DNA of 64,000 nucleotides. Source: Elusimicrobiales bacterium (lineage in GTDB: Bacteria; Elusimicrobiota; Elusimicrobia; Elusimicrobiales; UBA9959). Shown here piece by piece: positions 8,805-17,508 of the stretch (positions are counted from its first letter, which is position 1; each line of letters opens with the position of its first letter). A program made the translations under genes and the position numbers. Under the pieces are notes generated by a model that did no database searches, was not told the origin of the DNA, and was given only the letters and a program-made list of their open reading frames with translations. The stretch lies in contig JAVHLJ010000010.1 of assembly GCA_031082205.1 (NCBI GenBank), positions 1 to 64,000 of the forward strand, read 5' to 3'.

Positions 8805-9994
8805 AGCTCTGCCTCGTAACCCCGTATTCGGAGGAAGGCGCCGGGGGAGGCATAACCCGGCACGTACAGAACGTGGCCGAAGCCGCTAAAAGCCTCGGGC
8901 ACGAACTCACGATACTTTCCGGCCTGATGAGGCCGGACTCCACTAAGCCGGCTGAAATCTTCGGCTGCCCGGCCTTTTACGTGACGGACGCGCCCGGAAG
9001 CACTTTTTCCCCTTCGTTCTGGAAGGCGAGCCGCGAGTTATTCACGCGGCTGGACGCCCGCCGCGGATTCGACGCCGTTCTCTCCGAAGGTTCTTCGGCC
9101 AACGGGCTGAGGGGCCGCACGGGCGGAAGGCCCGTCCTGGCTTTCATGCACCAGTTCAAGCCGGTGCACCTGCTGAATTCATTCAAGGAAATATCGGGGC
9201 CCAGGTCACTGGCCTCGTACGCGTTGCGTACCGTCCCCCGCTGCTTCTACGAGGCTTTCTCCAGCGAACTGGCCTTCTTCAGGTCCGCGGACAGGGTCCT
9301 GTGCGGGGCCCGGCATATTATGCGCCTGGCCGGGGCCCTCTATCGCATACCGGAGGAGCGACTGGTATACACTCCGTATTCTATCGACCGCGGCGCCTTC
9401 CGGAAAGACCCCGCCCTCAGGAAAGAATCACGCGCCGCTCTCGGCATTTCCGAAAGAGATTTCGTGTTCCTTGTGCTCGGCAGGATACAGCGCACAAAAG
9501 GCATCGACACGGCTCTCCGCGCTTTCGAGAAGTTTTCAAGGGAACGCCCGGAGGCCTGGCTCGTGATCGCCGGCGGAGGGGACGCGGCGCTTGAGGCCGA
9601 GCTCAAAGCTTTCGCGGCCGGCAGGAAACTGCGGGTCCTCTTCACCGGCATGGTCCCGCAGGGCGGACTTCCGGGAATGTATAACGCGGCCGACTGCCTT
9701 ATAATGCCGTCCGTCCTGATCGAAGTGCTGCCTTATGTCATACTCGAAGCCGTTTCGTCGGGACTCCCCGTTCTGGCTTCTGACATGCCAGGAAGCCGGG
9801 AGGCGCTTGGCGATTCAGAAGGGCTGTTCCCTTCGCGGGATTACGAAGCGCTCGCCGGACTTATGACAAAGGCCTTCTCCGACGAGGCCTTGAGGAGGCG
9901 CCTTTCCGCATCGGCGTCGGAAAGACTCGACGCTCTTTTCAGCCCAGACGGGTTCAGGCAGGCACTGTCGGATTCCATAAAGGCCGTGATATGA
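8801..9994 (+). CDS. Family 4 (GT-B) glycosyltransferase
   Basis: 397 aa. The N-terminal Rossmann half begins MKLCLVTPYSEEGAGGGI and includes ARHIMRLAGALY. The C-terminal half has LVLGRIQRTKGIDTALRAFE, LVIAGGGDAALEAEL, and the donor-binding region SVLIEVLPYVILEAVSSGLP with two family glutamates. It is a retaining cytoplasmic transferase and the second GT4 of the locus. It overlaps both neighbours by ATGA, so it is part of the 4477-11310 operon. Confidence 0.88.
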   Translation: MKLCLVTPYSEEGAGGGITRHVQNVAEAAKSLGHELTILSGLMRPDSTKPAEIFGCPAFYVTDAPGSTFSPSFWKASRELFTRLDARRGFDAVLSEGSSANGLRGRTGGRPVLAFMHQFKPVHLLNSFKEISGPRSLASYALRTVPRCFYEAFSSELAFFRSADRVLCGARHIMRLAGALYRIPEERLVYTPYSIDRGAFRKDPALRKESRAALGISERDFVFLVLGRIQRTKGIDTALRAFEKFSRERPEAWLVIAGGGDAALEAELKAFAAGRKLRVLFTGMVPQGGLPGMYNAADCLIMPSVLIEVLPYVILEAVSSGLPVLASDMPGSREALGDSEGLFPSRDYEALAGLMTKAFSDEALRRRLSASASERLDALFSPDGFRQALSDSIKAVI

Positions 9995-11310
9995 GCAGGG
10001 GCGGCGGCTTCACCCGGGACGTCGCCGGAATATTTTTAAACCAGGCTTTCCTTCTCGGCGCGGGGATCCTGACGGGGGTCCTGACCGCCAGGGGCCTCGG
10101 CCCCGACGGCAGGGGCTTATACGCGATAGCCCTTCTTTTCCCCTCCTTCCTTTCGTCGATGCTGCCCCTGGGCCTCAATTTCGCCAATCTCTACCTTGTT
10201 AACAGGGAAGGGGCGCCTCCCGGCAGGCTGGCCTTCAATACGATCGCCTATTCGGCTTCCTCGGGGCTGCTCTTCACTTTGGGGCTGGTCATGTTCTCGG
10301 CCTCGCTGTCCGCGTCCTTTGCCGGCGGCGAGGGCCGGGGCCTGATAGCGCTGGCCGCGGCCGCGCTCATCCCCTCCATGCTTTTCGAGAACGTTTACTA
10401 CCTGCTGCTCGGCAGGCGGGATATAAAGGGGATGACGGCGATGAACCTGGCCCGAGCGGCCGCCTACGCGGCGCTGCTGGGCGGCATGTTCATCTTCCCG
10501 GGCTTCACTCCCGGGAAAGCGGTGATGGCGTACCTGGGAGGGCTCGGGGCCGGGCTGATACTGGGTTTCGCCCGCCTTAAAAAGAACGGCTTCCTCTCCG
10601 ATTTCAGACCGTCACGGACGCATTTCGGAGCGGCCCTGGGCTACGGCATAAGGCAGCACCCCTCATCGGTACTGCAGTTCCTTACCTACAGGACGGACCT
10701 GTTCATAGTGGGGGCTTTTCTTCCCGCCTCCGAGGCCGGCTTATACGCGGCGGCTGTGGTCATAGCGGAACTGTTGTGGCAACTGCCGGCGGCGGCGGCC
10801 CAGGTCCTTTTTCCCAAGGTCGCGGCGTCCTCCGAGAAGGAGTCCGGGGAATTCACCCCGCAGGTCGTCCGACATGTGCTGCTGATATCTGGCGTCTCCG
10901 CGGCCGGACTTTTCCTGGCCGCCGGATACGCCGTTACGCTGTTGTACGGGACGGAATTTTCCGGGGCGGCGCTACCCCTGCGCATCCTGCTGCCGGGCGC
11001 CGTCCTGATGGGTCTTTCCAAAATACTGGGAAGCGACATAGCGGCCCGCGGGCGGCCGGGTACGGTGTCCATGGCGTCAGCGGCCTCTTTCATTACGGCG
11101 GCCTGGCTCGGGATAGCGCTGACCCCGCTATTCGGCCTTCCGGGCGCCGCCCTGGCGACTTCCGCCGCTTACGCCGTCAACTCCGCGGTGATGACGCTGT
11201 CCTTCCTGCGGATATCCGGCAAAAAGGCCGCCGATATTTTTGTCTTCAAAAAAGAAGACCTCTCGGTATATCGCGGATTGAAAAGCAGAATTTTCCCGGG
11301 ACTACGGTAA
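9991..11310 (+). CDS. Wzx-like polysaccharide flippase (MATE/MOP superfamily)
   Basis: 439 aa with 12-14 predicted hydrophobic helices. The amphipathic N-terminus (AGIFLNQAFLLGAGILTGVL) and the helix pair around YLVNREGAPPG resemble polysaccharide-synthesis flippases that move undecaprenyl-linked repeat units across the inner membrane. It is the last gene of the plus-strand glycan operon and overlaps the convergent GT2 gene by 9 bp. No transcription terminator is visible between the two convergent units. Confidence 0.85.
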   Translation: MSRGGGFTRDVAGIFLNQAFLLGAGILTGVLTARGLGPDGRGLYAIALLFPSFLSSMLPLGLNFANLYLVNREGAPPGRLAFNTIAYSASSGLLFTLGLVMFSASLSASFAGGEGRGLIALAAAALIPSMLFENVYYLLLGRRDIKGMTAMNLARAAAYAALLGGMFIFPGFTPGKAVMAYLGGLGAGLILGFARLKKNGFLSDFRPSRTHFGAALGYGIRQHPSSVLQFLTYRTDLFIVGAFLPASEAGLYAAAVVIAELLWQLPAAAAQVLFPKVAASSEKESGEFTPQVVRHVLLISGVSAAGLFLAAGYAVTLLYGTEFSGAALPLRILLPGAVLMGLSKILGSDIAARGRPGTVSMASAASFITAAWLGIALTPLFGLPGAALATSAAYAVNSAVMTLSFLRISGKKAADIFVFKKEDLSVYRGLKSRIFPGLR

Positions 11311-12225
11311 GCGCTTTACCCTTTCGGGAACGGCCCCGAAAGCGCCGGCCAGCGCCGCTTTTAACACGATCAGGAGCTCCGCCGGGTCCGTGCCGCGGTT
11401 GCGGCGCAGCGATTCCAGCAGGTGCAGCGGGGTCCCGCCGAGCAGCAGGAAGGCCAGCTGCAGGGCTTTGAGCGGGAAAGAAAAATTACGCCTTATTACC
11501 CACAATTTATTCCTGTAGAGATAATACAGGCGTTCCTTCTTGGGCGCCTTCATCTCTATATCGTGCAGAACTTTGACCGAAGGAATGTAGCGGACCTTGA
11601 AGCCCGCTAGTCCTACGCCCAGGCAGAAATCCACTTCCTCGTGGGCGTTAATATAATCCCCGCAGAAACCTCCGCTGCGCCGCAGCGCCTCAGTACGGAT
11701 CAGGAAACAGCTGGAGTTCAGCCAGTCGCAATCCAGAGGGGACGTCGAGTCCATTTCCCGGTATCGGCCATTGAACCGGCCCACGAAATTAGCGCTATGC
11801 GCCGTTCTGCCCGGATCGGAAAGGAAACATATTCGCGGACCGGCCACGCCCAACGACGGGTCGCGTTCCGCCGCGGAGACCAGCGAGGAGACCAGGTCCG
11901 GGGGTAGTACCACGTCGTCGTCCAGGTAAAGCGCGTAACGACTCTCCCCCGCCAGCTCCCCCTGGAGTCTCTCCCGTCCTCTAGCGATGTCAGCTCGGGA
12001 AGAGTTGCGCAGCAGCCTTGCCCCCACCCAGCCGGCGCAGATGAAAGACCCCAATAATTTGCCGGCCGATTTATCGGACCCGTCGTCGCTGGCGTCATCG
12101 AGGACGGTGAGGTCCATAAGCGGAGCCGGATAATCCTGTGCCAGCAACGAATGCAGCGTGCGTTCCAGTTCACGCGCGCGGTTGCGGGTACAGAGAGCGA
12201 CGCTTATCCTCGCCTTGCCCCTCAT
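11302..12225 (-). CDS. Family 2 glycosyltransferase
   Basis: 307 aa. The GT-A fold begins RISVALCTRNRARELERTLHS; LTVLDDASDDGSDK follows, and LYLDDDVVLPPDL holds the DxD metal site. NAHEEVDFCLGVGLAGFKVRY matches the ED-x-D acceptor-loop region of GT2 enzymes. A C-terminal hydrophobic segment (LQLAFLLLGGTPLHLL) suggests membrane association. It is the last gene of the minus-strand export operon and overlaps the upstream polymerase-like gene by 4 bp. Confidence 0.85.
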   Translation of the reverse strand: MRGKARISVALCTRNRARELERTLHSLLAQDYPAPLMDLTVLDDASDDGSDKSAGKLLGSFICAGWVGARLLRNSSRADIARGRERLQGELAGESRYALYLDDDVVLPPDLVSSLVSAAERDPSLGVAGPRICFLSDPGRTAHSANFVGRFNGRYREMDSTSPLDCDWLNSSCFLIRTEALRRSGGFCGDYINAHEEVDFCLGVGLAGFKVRYIPSVKVLHDIEMKAPKKERLYYLYRNKLWVIRRNFSFPLKALQLAFLLLGGTPLHLLESLRRNRGTDPAELLIVLKAALAGAFGAVPERVKRLP

Positions 12226-13607
12226 GACTCTTTCCCGGCGGGCTTACCGTGGACTGAAAGCCCGTGAAGGACCATTATGAACGCCGTAAGCATCCAGAAA
12301 GGCTCCATTATGCGCACTATGATAAAAGTGTTCACTCCAAGGCCCTGGAAGAGAAGGCCGACGAGTCCGATCATGAGTCCCGCCGCGATCGCCTTGACCC
12401 AGTCCTCCTCGTAACTCCTGTACACGTGTCGCGCGGCCTTGAAGATGGCCTGGAGCATCCACAAAAAAATGAAAAAGCCGGCTATGCCCAGCTCTCCGAG
12501 CACGAGGGCGTACTGATTGTCTCCCAGGCCTATACCGGTCACACCGCGGCCCAGGAGGGGGTGCTTCGGCAAATGTTCGGTCAATACCCGGCGCAGTGAG
12601 TTATAACGCAGGTAAGCGGACTCCTCGAGGTTGAACTTCACCCCCAGCAACTCCACTCTTCTCGTCGCCAGCTCGCCCGAATAGGTCATCCTTACGCGGT
12701 CCCCCGCTCTTTCCGATATGCCCGGCAGAATAAAGGCCGCTATCGTCATGCCCAGTAGGGCCGTAAAAAGAAAAAGCTTCCGCCTGGAAAAAATAAGCAG
12801 GCTGGCGGGGATCATGGCCGCCAGACCGAGATAAGAGGCCCTGGAATAGGTGACCATAAAGGCGGGCAGCACCGCGAGCATCGCCGCTATTGCGGCCGCC
12901 GAAACGCGGAACGGCGCGTGGACGACCAGCCCCAGGAGAACCCCGAAAAGCAGAATGTAATATCCTCCCAGAGAAGCAGGCTCTGATTCTCCCGGGCTCC
13001 CTATATCCGCCTCGAAAGGCGCGGTCGCCCTGCCGCCGGGACCGGAGTTCAAATAGTAATAGTAAGCGTAAACGGTCACTATGGCGGCCACCAGCAGGGC
13101 GACCCGCAGGTACCGCTTGATCTCGTCCTTCGACTGCACGATATTCACGGTCATGAAATAAAGAAGGAAATACTGAACGTACTTGAGGACGTAGAAGAAC
13201 GACACCTTGGCCTCGATTTCCCCGCGGAGTATGCCGAGACCCGTGGAAACGACGCAGAGGATGGTATAGACGAGGATAGGCTTATGCACCGGGGTGTCCA
13301 CGATGAAAGCCCGGCCCTTTTCTATGGCGGTGCGGGCGAACCAGGAGATGAAGATGATGGCGATCAGGATGTCGTCATAGCGCACCACGACGTGGCGCTC
13401 GCTGATGGCGGTTCCGACCGGTATCTCCGGGGACAGGAGCATGGAGAACACCACGAGGAATAGGCTGAGCTTTGGCGAGAAAAAAGCGAAGATGGATATG
13501 CCGACGGCCAGGGCTCCTATCACGATGAAGCCCGGCTCCGCGACCGTGACGAACCAGCCGGCCAGGACGGCCAGAGCGGACGCGGCTATGGCCAGCAGGT
13601 AGTTCAT
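12222..13607 (-). CDS. O-antigen ligase / polymerase family (Wzy/WaaL-like)
   Basis: 461 aa, strongly hydrophobic, with 10-12 predicted membrane helices and one large periplasmic loop at roughly residues 290-370. The RASYLGLAAMIPASLLIF stretch before that loop matches the Wzy_C region, and the loop contains HPLLGRGVTGIGLGDNQY, similar to the conserved H-x-x-(F/L)-G-x-G motif. Such proteins polymerise or ligate lipid-linked repeat units on the periplasmic face. It lies directly after the BY-kinase gene, consistent with a Wzy-dependent pathway. Polymerase cannot be separated from ligase by sequence alone. Confidence 0.8.
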   Translation of the reverse strand: MNYLLAIAASALAVLAGWFVTVAEPGFIVIGALAVGISIFAFFSPKLSLFLVVFSMLLSPEIPVGTAISERHVVVRYDDILIAIIFISWFARTAIEKGRAFIVDTPVHKPILVYTILCVVSTGLGILRGEIEAKVSFFYVLKYVQYFLLYFMTVNIVQSKDEIKRYLRVALLVAAIVTVYAYYYYLNSGPGGRATAPFEADIGSPGESEPASLGGYYILLFGVLLGLVVHAPFRVSAAAIAAMLAVLPAFMVTYSRASYLGLAAMIPASLLIFSRRKLFLFTALLGMTIAAFILPGISERAGDRVRMTYSGELATRRVELLGVKFNLEESAYLRYNSLRRVLTEHLPKHPLLGRGVTGIGLGDNQYALVLGELGIAGFFIFLWMLQAIFKAARHVYRSYEEDWVKAIAAGLMIGLVGLLFQGLGVNTFIIVRIMEPFWMLTAFIMVLHGLSVHGKPAGKES

Positions 13608-13614
13608 CCGCGGT

Positions 13615-15480
13615 TCACCGTTTTACGTAATTATTGTAGTCGTAGTAATAGTAGCCGTACTGCGGGCCCATCTCGGAGGCGCGCACGCCGTTGAGGACCA
13701 CGCCGATCATCCGGGCGTTGACGCCGGTGATCTGCTCCTTGGCGCGGCGCAGGGCGCCGCGGGCGATCTTGCCGGCCTTGTAGACCAGCACGACGCCGTC
13801 CGTGTGCTTGGCGAGTATGACGGAATCTATGAAGAGCAGCACCGGGGGGGCGTCGAAGATCACCACGTCGAATTCGCTCTTGAGCGAGGTCATCAGTTCT
13901 TCCCAGCGCCAGGAGTCCAGCAGGTCCACGACGTTGGCCGGCGCGGCGCCGCAGTTCATTATCTTGAGGTTCTCCACGCCCTGGAAGCGCATCAGGTGTT
14001 CGAAATTCATGCCGCCCATGATGAAGTCGGCGCTCTCGGTCACCACGTCCTGCCATTCCGCGCGCCCGGAGAGAACGTCGCTGAGGCCCGGCTGCTTGTC
14101 CAGCCCGAAGATCTGGTAGATGGCGGGGCGCCGCATGTCGGCGTCTATCAGCAGCGTCTTGAGCCCTGAGTTGGCGCTGGCCAGGGCGAAATTGACGGCG
14201 GTGAGAGTCTTGCCTTCCGCGGCCCCGGCGGAGCTGAACACCACGGCGAAGCTCTCCTTGGTATTGAGGTTGGAGACGATATTGGTCCTAAGCGTGTGGT
14301 AGGCCTCGATCACGCTGGAGGCGTAACGCTTGTTGAAGATGAGGGCGCTGCGGAAGGCCTCGACGGTGTAGCGCTCCTTCTTGAAGAACTGCGTAAGCCA
14401 GTTGTCGAGGGGCTTCTCGCTGAGGATATTGGGGATCAGGCCGAGCACGGGCAGTTTCAGGAAGCCCTCGATGTCCTCTATGGTGCTGATCGAAACGTCC
14501 AGGTTCTCCAGTATGAATACCAGCACTATCGCCAGGAACAGGCCCATGAAGATGCCGACCATCAGGTTCAGCTGCTTGTTCGGCGATACGGGCGAACCTG
14601 ACGGCGTCGGCGGGTTTATCACCGTGACGAAGGAAACTATGGAGGAAACGCCGAGCTTGGCCGACTCGTGCTCCTTGTTGAGCGTGGTGTAGAGCTCCTC
14701 CTGCATGCGCAGTTCCCGGGTCATGCGAACCAGCTCGGTCTCCTGGGCGGGGATCTCGGCCAGCTTGCCCTGCAGCACGCCTATCCGCTGCTCGATATTC
14801 ATTATCTCGGGGTGGTTCGGCGTGTACTTCTCCAGGAGTTCGCGCTTGCGTATCTCCATGTCCGCCAGCTGATTGGCCAGCACCGAGCTCATGCCGGACT
14901 TGGGATTGCGCTCGTAGAAGGACTGCCGCTGGCGCTCCAGCGAGCGGAGGCTGCTTTCGACCTCCGCTTTCCTGGCTGAAATATCGTCGAGCGTCTTGCG
15001 CGCCTGGGCGCTCTTCTGCTCCAGGTCGTACTCGCGGTAGGATTCTATGACCGCCTGGACGGTCCTGGCGGCCATCTGCGGATTGGGGCTGAACGCCGAT
15101 ATGCTGATGAGGTTGGAGTCCTGCAGTCTTTCGGCCTTATAAGAGCCCAGAAGCGAAGCCACCCGCTGCGTGTCGGCTCCGTCGCGCTTGAGGACGCCCA
15201 GCCGGGACGCCGCCCGCTCCGCCACTTCCGAGGACATTATCACCCGCAGCTCGGTTGCTACGGCTCCCCACGGGTCCCACTCGGTAACCTCGGAGCCGGG
15301 CAGCCTGGCGTAACTGGCCGGCGGCTTGAATTTTATCACGCCCTGGCTCTTGTAGGTCACGGGCTGCAGGCGCGTGTAAAAAAGCACCGAGATTATGGTG
15401 ACCGCGAAAGTGAGCATCGCCACCCATTTGCGGCGGTTTATGATGCGCCAGTAGTCGTAAAGGGTCAGCTCGGAATTCAT
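13615..15480 (-). CDS. Polysaccharide co-polymerase with cytoplasmic BY-kinase domain (Wzc-like)
   Basis: 621 aa from ATG 15480; a longer frame to 15561 runs back through the wza gene. Residues 1-40 hold a Wzz N-terminus with TM1, a coiled-coil periplasmic region spans about 150-280, and a P-rich stretch before TM2 (305-325) reads INPPTPSGSPVSPNKQ. The cytoplasmic kinase has Walker A SAGAAEGKT (~417-425), Walker A' LLIDADMRRP and Walker B VVIFDAPPVL. A tyrosine-rich tail (YGYYYYDYNNY) is the autophosphorylation cluster. It regulates chain length and export. Its start overlaps the wza stop by one base. Confidence 0.92.
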   Translation of the reverse strand: MNSELTLYDYWRIINRRKWVAMLTFAVTIISVLFYTRLQPVTYKSQGVIKFKPPASYARLPGSEVTEWDPWGAVATELRVIMSSEVAERAASRLGVLKRDGADTQRVASLLGSYKAERLQDSNLISISAFSPNPQMAARTVQAVIESYREYDLEQKSAQARKTLDDISARKAEVESSLRSLERQRQSFYERNPKSGMSSVLANQLADMEIRKRELLEKYTPNHPEIMNIEQRIGVLQGKLAEIPAQETELVRMTRELRMQEELYTTLNKEHESAKLGVSSIVSFVTVINPPTPSGSPVSPNKQLNLMVGIFMGLFLAIVLVFILENLDVSISTIEDIEGFLKLPVLGLIPNILSEKPLDNWLTQFFKKERYTVEAFRSALIFNKRYASSVIEAYHTLRTNIVSNLNTKESFAVVFSSAGAAEGKTLTAVNFALASANSGLKTLLIDADMRRPAIYQIFGLDKQPGLSDVLSGRAEWQDVVTESADFIMGGMNFEHLMRFQGVENLKIMNCGAAPANVVDLLDSWRWEELMTSLKSEFDVVIFDAPPVLLFIDSVILAKHTDGVVLVYKAGKIARGALRRAKEQITGVNARMIGVVLNGVRASEMGPQYGYYYYDYNNYVKR

Positions 15481-16166
15481 CAGCGTCCGTCCGTGGCAAG
15501 GTGAAGGCTCAAAGCGAAAGTCCCCAGCATCAGCCAGGGCAGCAGGTTGTCCGTAAGCCATTTGGTGGTGGTGGTGAACTTCTTGCGCGGCACATAGACC
15601 ACGTCCCCGGGCTTGAGGGCTATATTCTTGTCCATCCGGCCTTCGAAGACCTCGTCCAGCCGGGCCTCGAAGACCTCTTCCCTCACGTCACCGCCGTCGG
15701 ACTTCACGCTCCTGAAGACGCGGAGATCTCCCGTACGGGCGTAATCCTGCAGCCCGCCCGACTGGGCGACAAGCTCCAGCAGTTTCATCCCCTCCCGGTA
15801 CTCGAAATAGCCGGGATTGCGCACCTGGCCGATGACGGCGACCCTGTAGGAGGAGAACTTCCTGACATTGACGGTGATAGAGGGGTTCGAAACGTACTTG
15901 GAGAACCTGGCCGTAAGGATGTTCTGCAGGTCTTCCGCCTTCATGCCCTGGACCTTGACCGAGCCCAGCAGGGGGATCTCGATGGTACCGTCGGGCTGCA
16001 CAGTGACCTCCCTGGAGAACTCCTCAGCGGGAAAGACATTGACGCTTATGACGTCGCCCGGAGATATGTAGTGGACGCCGGCCGCGGCGAGGGACAAACC
16101 CTGGGCGCAGAGTCCGGCCGGGAAGGAATTGAGCAAGAGTGTCAAAGCGACTGCCAGTCTTTTCAT
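15480..16166 (-). CDS. Polysaccharide export protein (Wza-like, Poly_export/SLBB)
   Basis: 228 aa. A signal peptide covers residues 1-22 without an obvious lipobox. A Poly_export domain follows (YISPGDVISVNVFPAEEF, IPLLGSVKVQGMKAEDLQ), then one SLBB domain (VAVIGQVRNPGYFEYREGM) and the end motif ALKPGDVVYVPRK. The C-terminal hydrophobic stretch LPWLMLGTFALSLHLAT would be the outer-membrane helix. It is shorter than E. coli Wza, with only one SLBB repeat, a common minimal form. A minus-strand TATAAT lies about 30 bases upstream of the start, so the export genes may have their own promoter. Confidence 0.9.
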   Translation of the reverse strand: MKRLAVALTLLLNSFPAGLCAQGLSLAAAGVHYISPGDVISVNVFPAEEFSREVTVQPDGTIEIPLLGSVKVQGMKAEDLQNILTARFSKYVSNPSITVNVRKFSSYRVAVIGQVRNPGYFEYREGMKLLELVAQSGGLQDYARTGDLRVFRSVKSDGGDVREEVFEARLDEVFEGRMDKNIALKPGDVVYVPRKKFTTTTKWLTDNLLPWLMLGTFALSLHLATDGR

Positions 16167-16209
16167 ATAAGCCCCCGGATCGCCGCGGATACTTAATTAT
16201 AACTATTTA

Positions 16210-16809
16210 TCAGCGCCGGCCGGGATTTTCCACGGCCTTCGAAAGGGTGCGCACGATGGCCCTCAACTCCTCTACCTTCCTCTCCAGTTCCTTTTCCCTG
16301 GCGCCGTCCTGGGCGGGAGCGACGGAGAAGGACTGGCCGGATGGCGAGCGCATCTCGAGGGCCTCTATCTTGCGCCTGAGCCGCTCTATCTTCTCGGTGA
16401 CGCCGAACTCCAGCGCCCCGCGGCGGCGGGAATTGAAATAGTACCCGACCAGCATCAGGAAGGATGCTATGGCGAAGAGCATGAAGGCGACCGACCCGAA
16501 AAGCACCAGGTAAGGATAGCCGCCGATCACCCCCAGCGCCGAGGCCAGGACCGATATCAGCAGGCCGAAGATCAGGGTCTCCTTGTTCTCGGCCCAGATG
16601 AGGGAACCGTGATGGGCCGCGGGCTGCTCGGCCGCGGGCTCGGGCAAGGGCCGCCGTCCTCGGCTGGTTATACCGGGGCCGGGCGCGGGCCTGAACGCCG
16701 GGGCCTGGGAAACCGGCGGCTCGGGAGCCCGGTTTCTGCGTTCGGCCTCCGGGGTCTCCTCGCGCAGCCTGCCCAGCATCCGGGCGAGGTCTTCCATGCC
16801 GCCGCCCAT
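16210..16809 (-). CDS. Two-TM protein with proline-rich N-terminus and coiled-coil tail, unknown function
   Basis: 199 aa. Residues 1-70 are low complexity and rich in Pro, Arg and Ala. Two adjacent hydrophobic helices lie at about 78-97 and 100-124. The cytoplasmic tail from about 138 shows heptad-like spacing (EKIERLRRKIEALE, REKELERKVEELRAIVRTL). No enzymatic motif is seen. It overlaps the upstream coiled-coil gene by one base and precedes wza by 43 bp. The arrangement suggests a membrane anchor for the coiled-coil partners, perhaps connected to polysaccharide export; this is inference. Confidence 0.7.
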   Translation of the reverse strand: MGGGMEDLARMLGRLREETPEAERRNRAPEPPVSQAPAFRPAPGPGITSRGRRPLPEPAAEQPAAHHGSLIWAENKETLIFGLLISVLASALGVIGGYPYLVLFGSVAFMLFAIASFLMLVGYYFNSRRRGALEFGVTEKIERLRRKIEALEMRSPSGQSFSVAPAQDGAREKELERKVEELRAIVRTLSKAVENPGRR

Positions 16810-17507
16810 TATTTCCTCCCCGCGTCGCGCAGCGCGGCTTCCCGCTCGGCCAGCGATCTCTCCCTGGCCTGCAGTTCGGCGCGAGCCCTTTCGAAAGTCT
16901 TTATCAGTTCGGCCTTCTTGAGGGCGAACTCGTCCTCCATGATCTTCTCACGGGCGTCCAGCGCCCTGGCCTTCTCGGCCCGGGCCTTTTCCTGGGCCTG
17001 CGCCCGAAGTTCCAGTTCGCGGCTCTTGCCCTCCCACGAGGCGAGCATCTCCTGCTCCTTCTTGTTGAGCTTGTCGTAGAGCTCCTGCATCCTGGTCACG
17101 TAGCGGGAATTGAGCTCGCTCTCGCTCTCTGCGCCGGCGGCGCGGGCGTCGGCCAGCTCGGAATCCTTGCGCCTGAGCGTTTCGGCCAGTTCCGCCATCT
17201 TCTTGTGCAGCCCGGCGCGTTCGGCGTCGCCGGCCGCCGCGCGCTCCTTGAGGTCCTTTATCTGGGCCTCCAGCACCGCGACTTTTTCCGCGTGCTCGCG
17301 CTCGGCTATGGCCAGCCGGCCGGCATAGCCGGCCTCGTACTCGCCCAGCACTTTCTCCATCGAGGTCACTTCGTCGCCGAATTCCTCTATGAGCGCGCTG
17401 ACATGGACGGCGGCCGGGTTCTTCTCGTCCCAGAGCCTGCGGGAGAGGGTCTGCAGGTTGCGCACCAGGTCGAGCGGCACGCATTTTACGGCTTTTTCCT
17501 TTTCCAT
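16809..17507 (-). CDS. Coiled-coil protein, unknown function
   Basis: 232 aa, almost wholly helical and charged. The first ~65 residues look globular (VPLDLVRNLQTLSRRLWDE, VHVSALIEEFGDEVTSMEKV). From about 70 to the end there is continuous coiled coil rich in Glu, Ala, Arg and Lys. No signal peptide or membrane helix is present. It lies 1 bp downstream of the 902-aa coiled-coil gene and overlaps the two-TM gene by 1 base, so the three are surely co-transcribed. Homology to named filament proteins cannot be judged by eye because coiled-coil composition dominates. Confidence 0.72.
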   Translation of the reverse strand: MEKEKAVKCVPLDLVRNLQTLSRRLWDEKNPAAVHVSALIEEFGDEVTSMEKVLGEYEAGYAGRLAIAEREHAEKVAVLEAQIKDLKERAAAGDAERAGLHKKMAELAETLRRKDSELADARAAGAESESELNSRYVTRMQELYDKLNKKEQEMLASWEGKSRELELRAQAQEKARAEKARALDAREKIMEDEFALKKAELIKTFERARAELQARERSLAEREAALRDAGRK

Positions 17508-17508
17508 A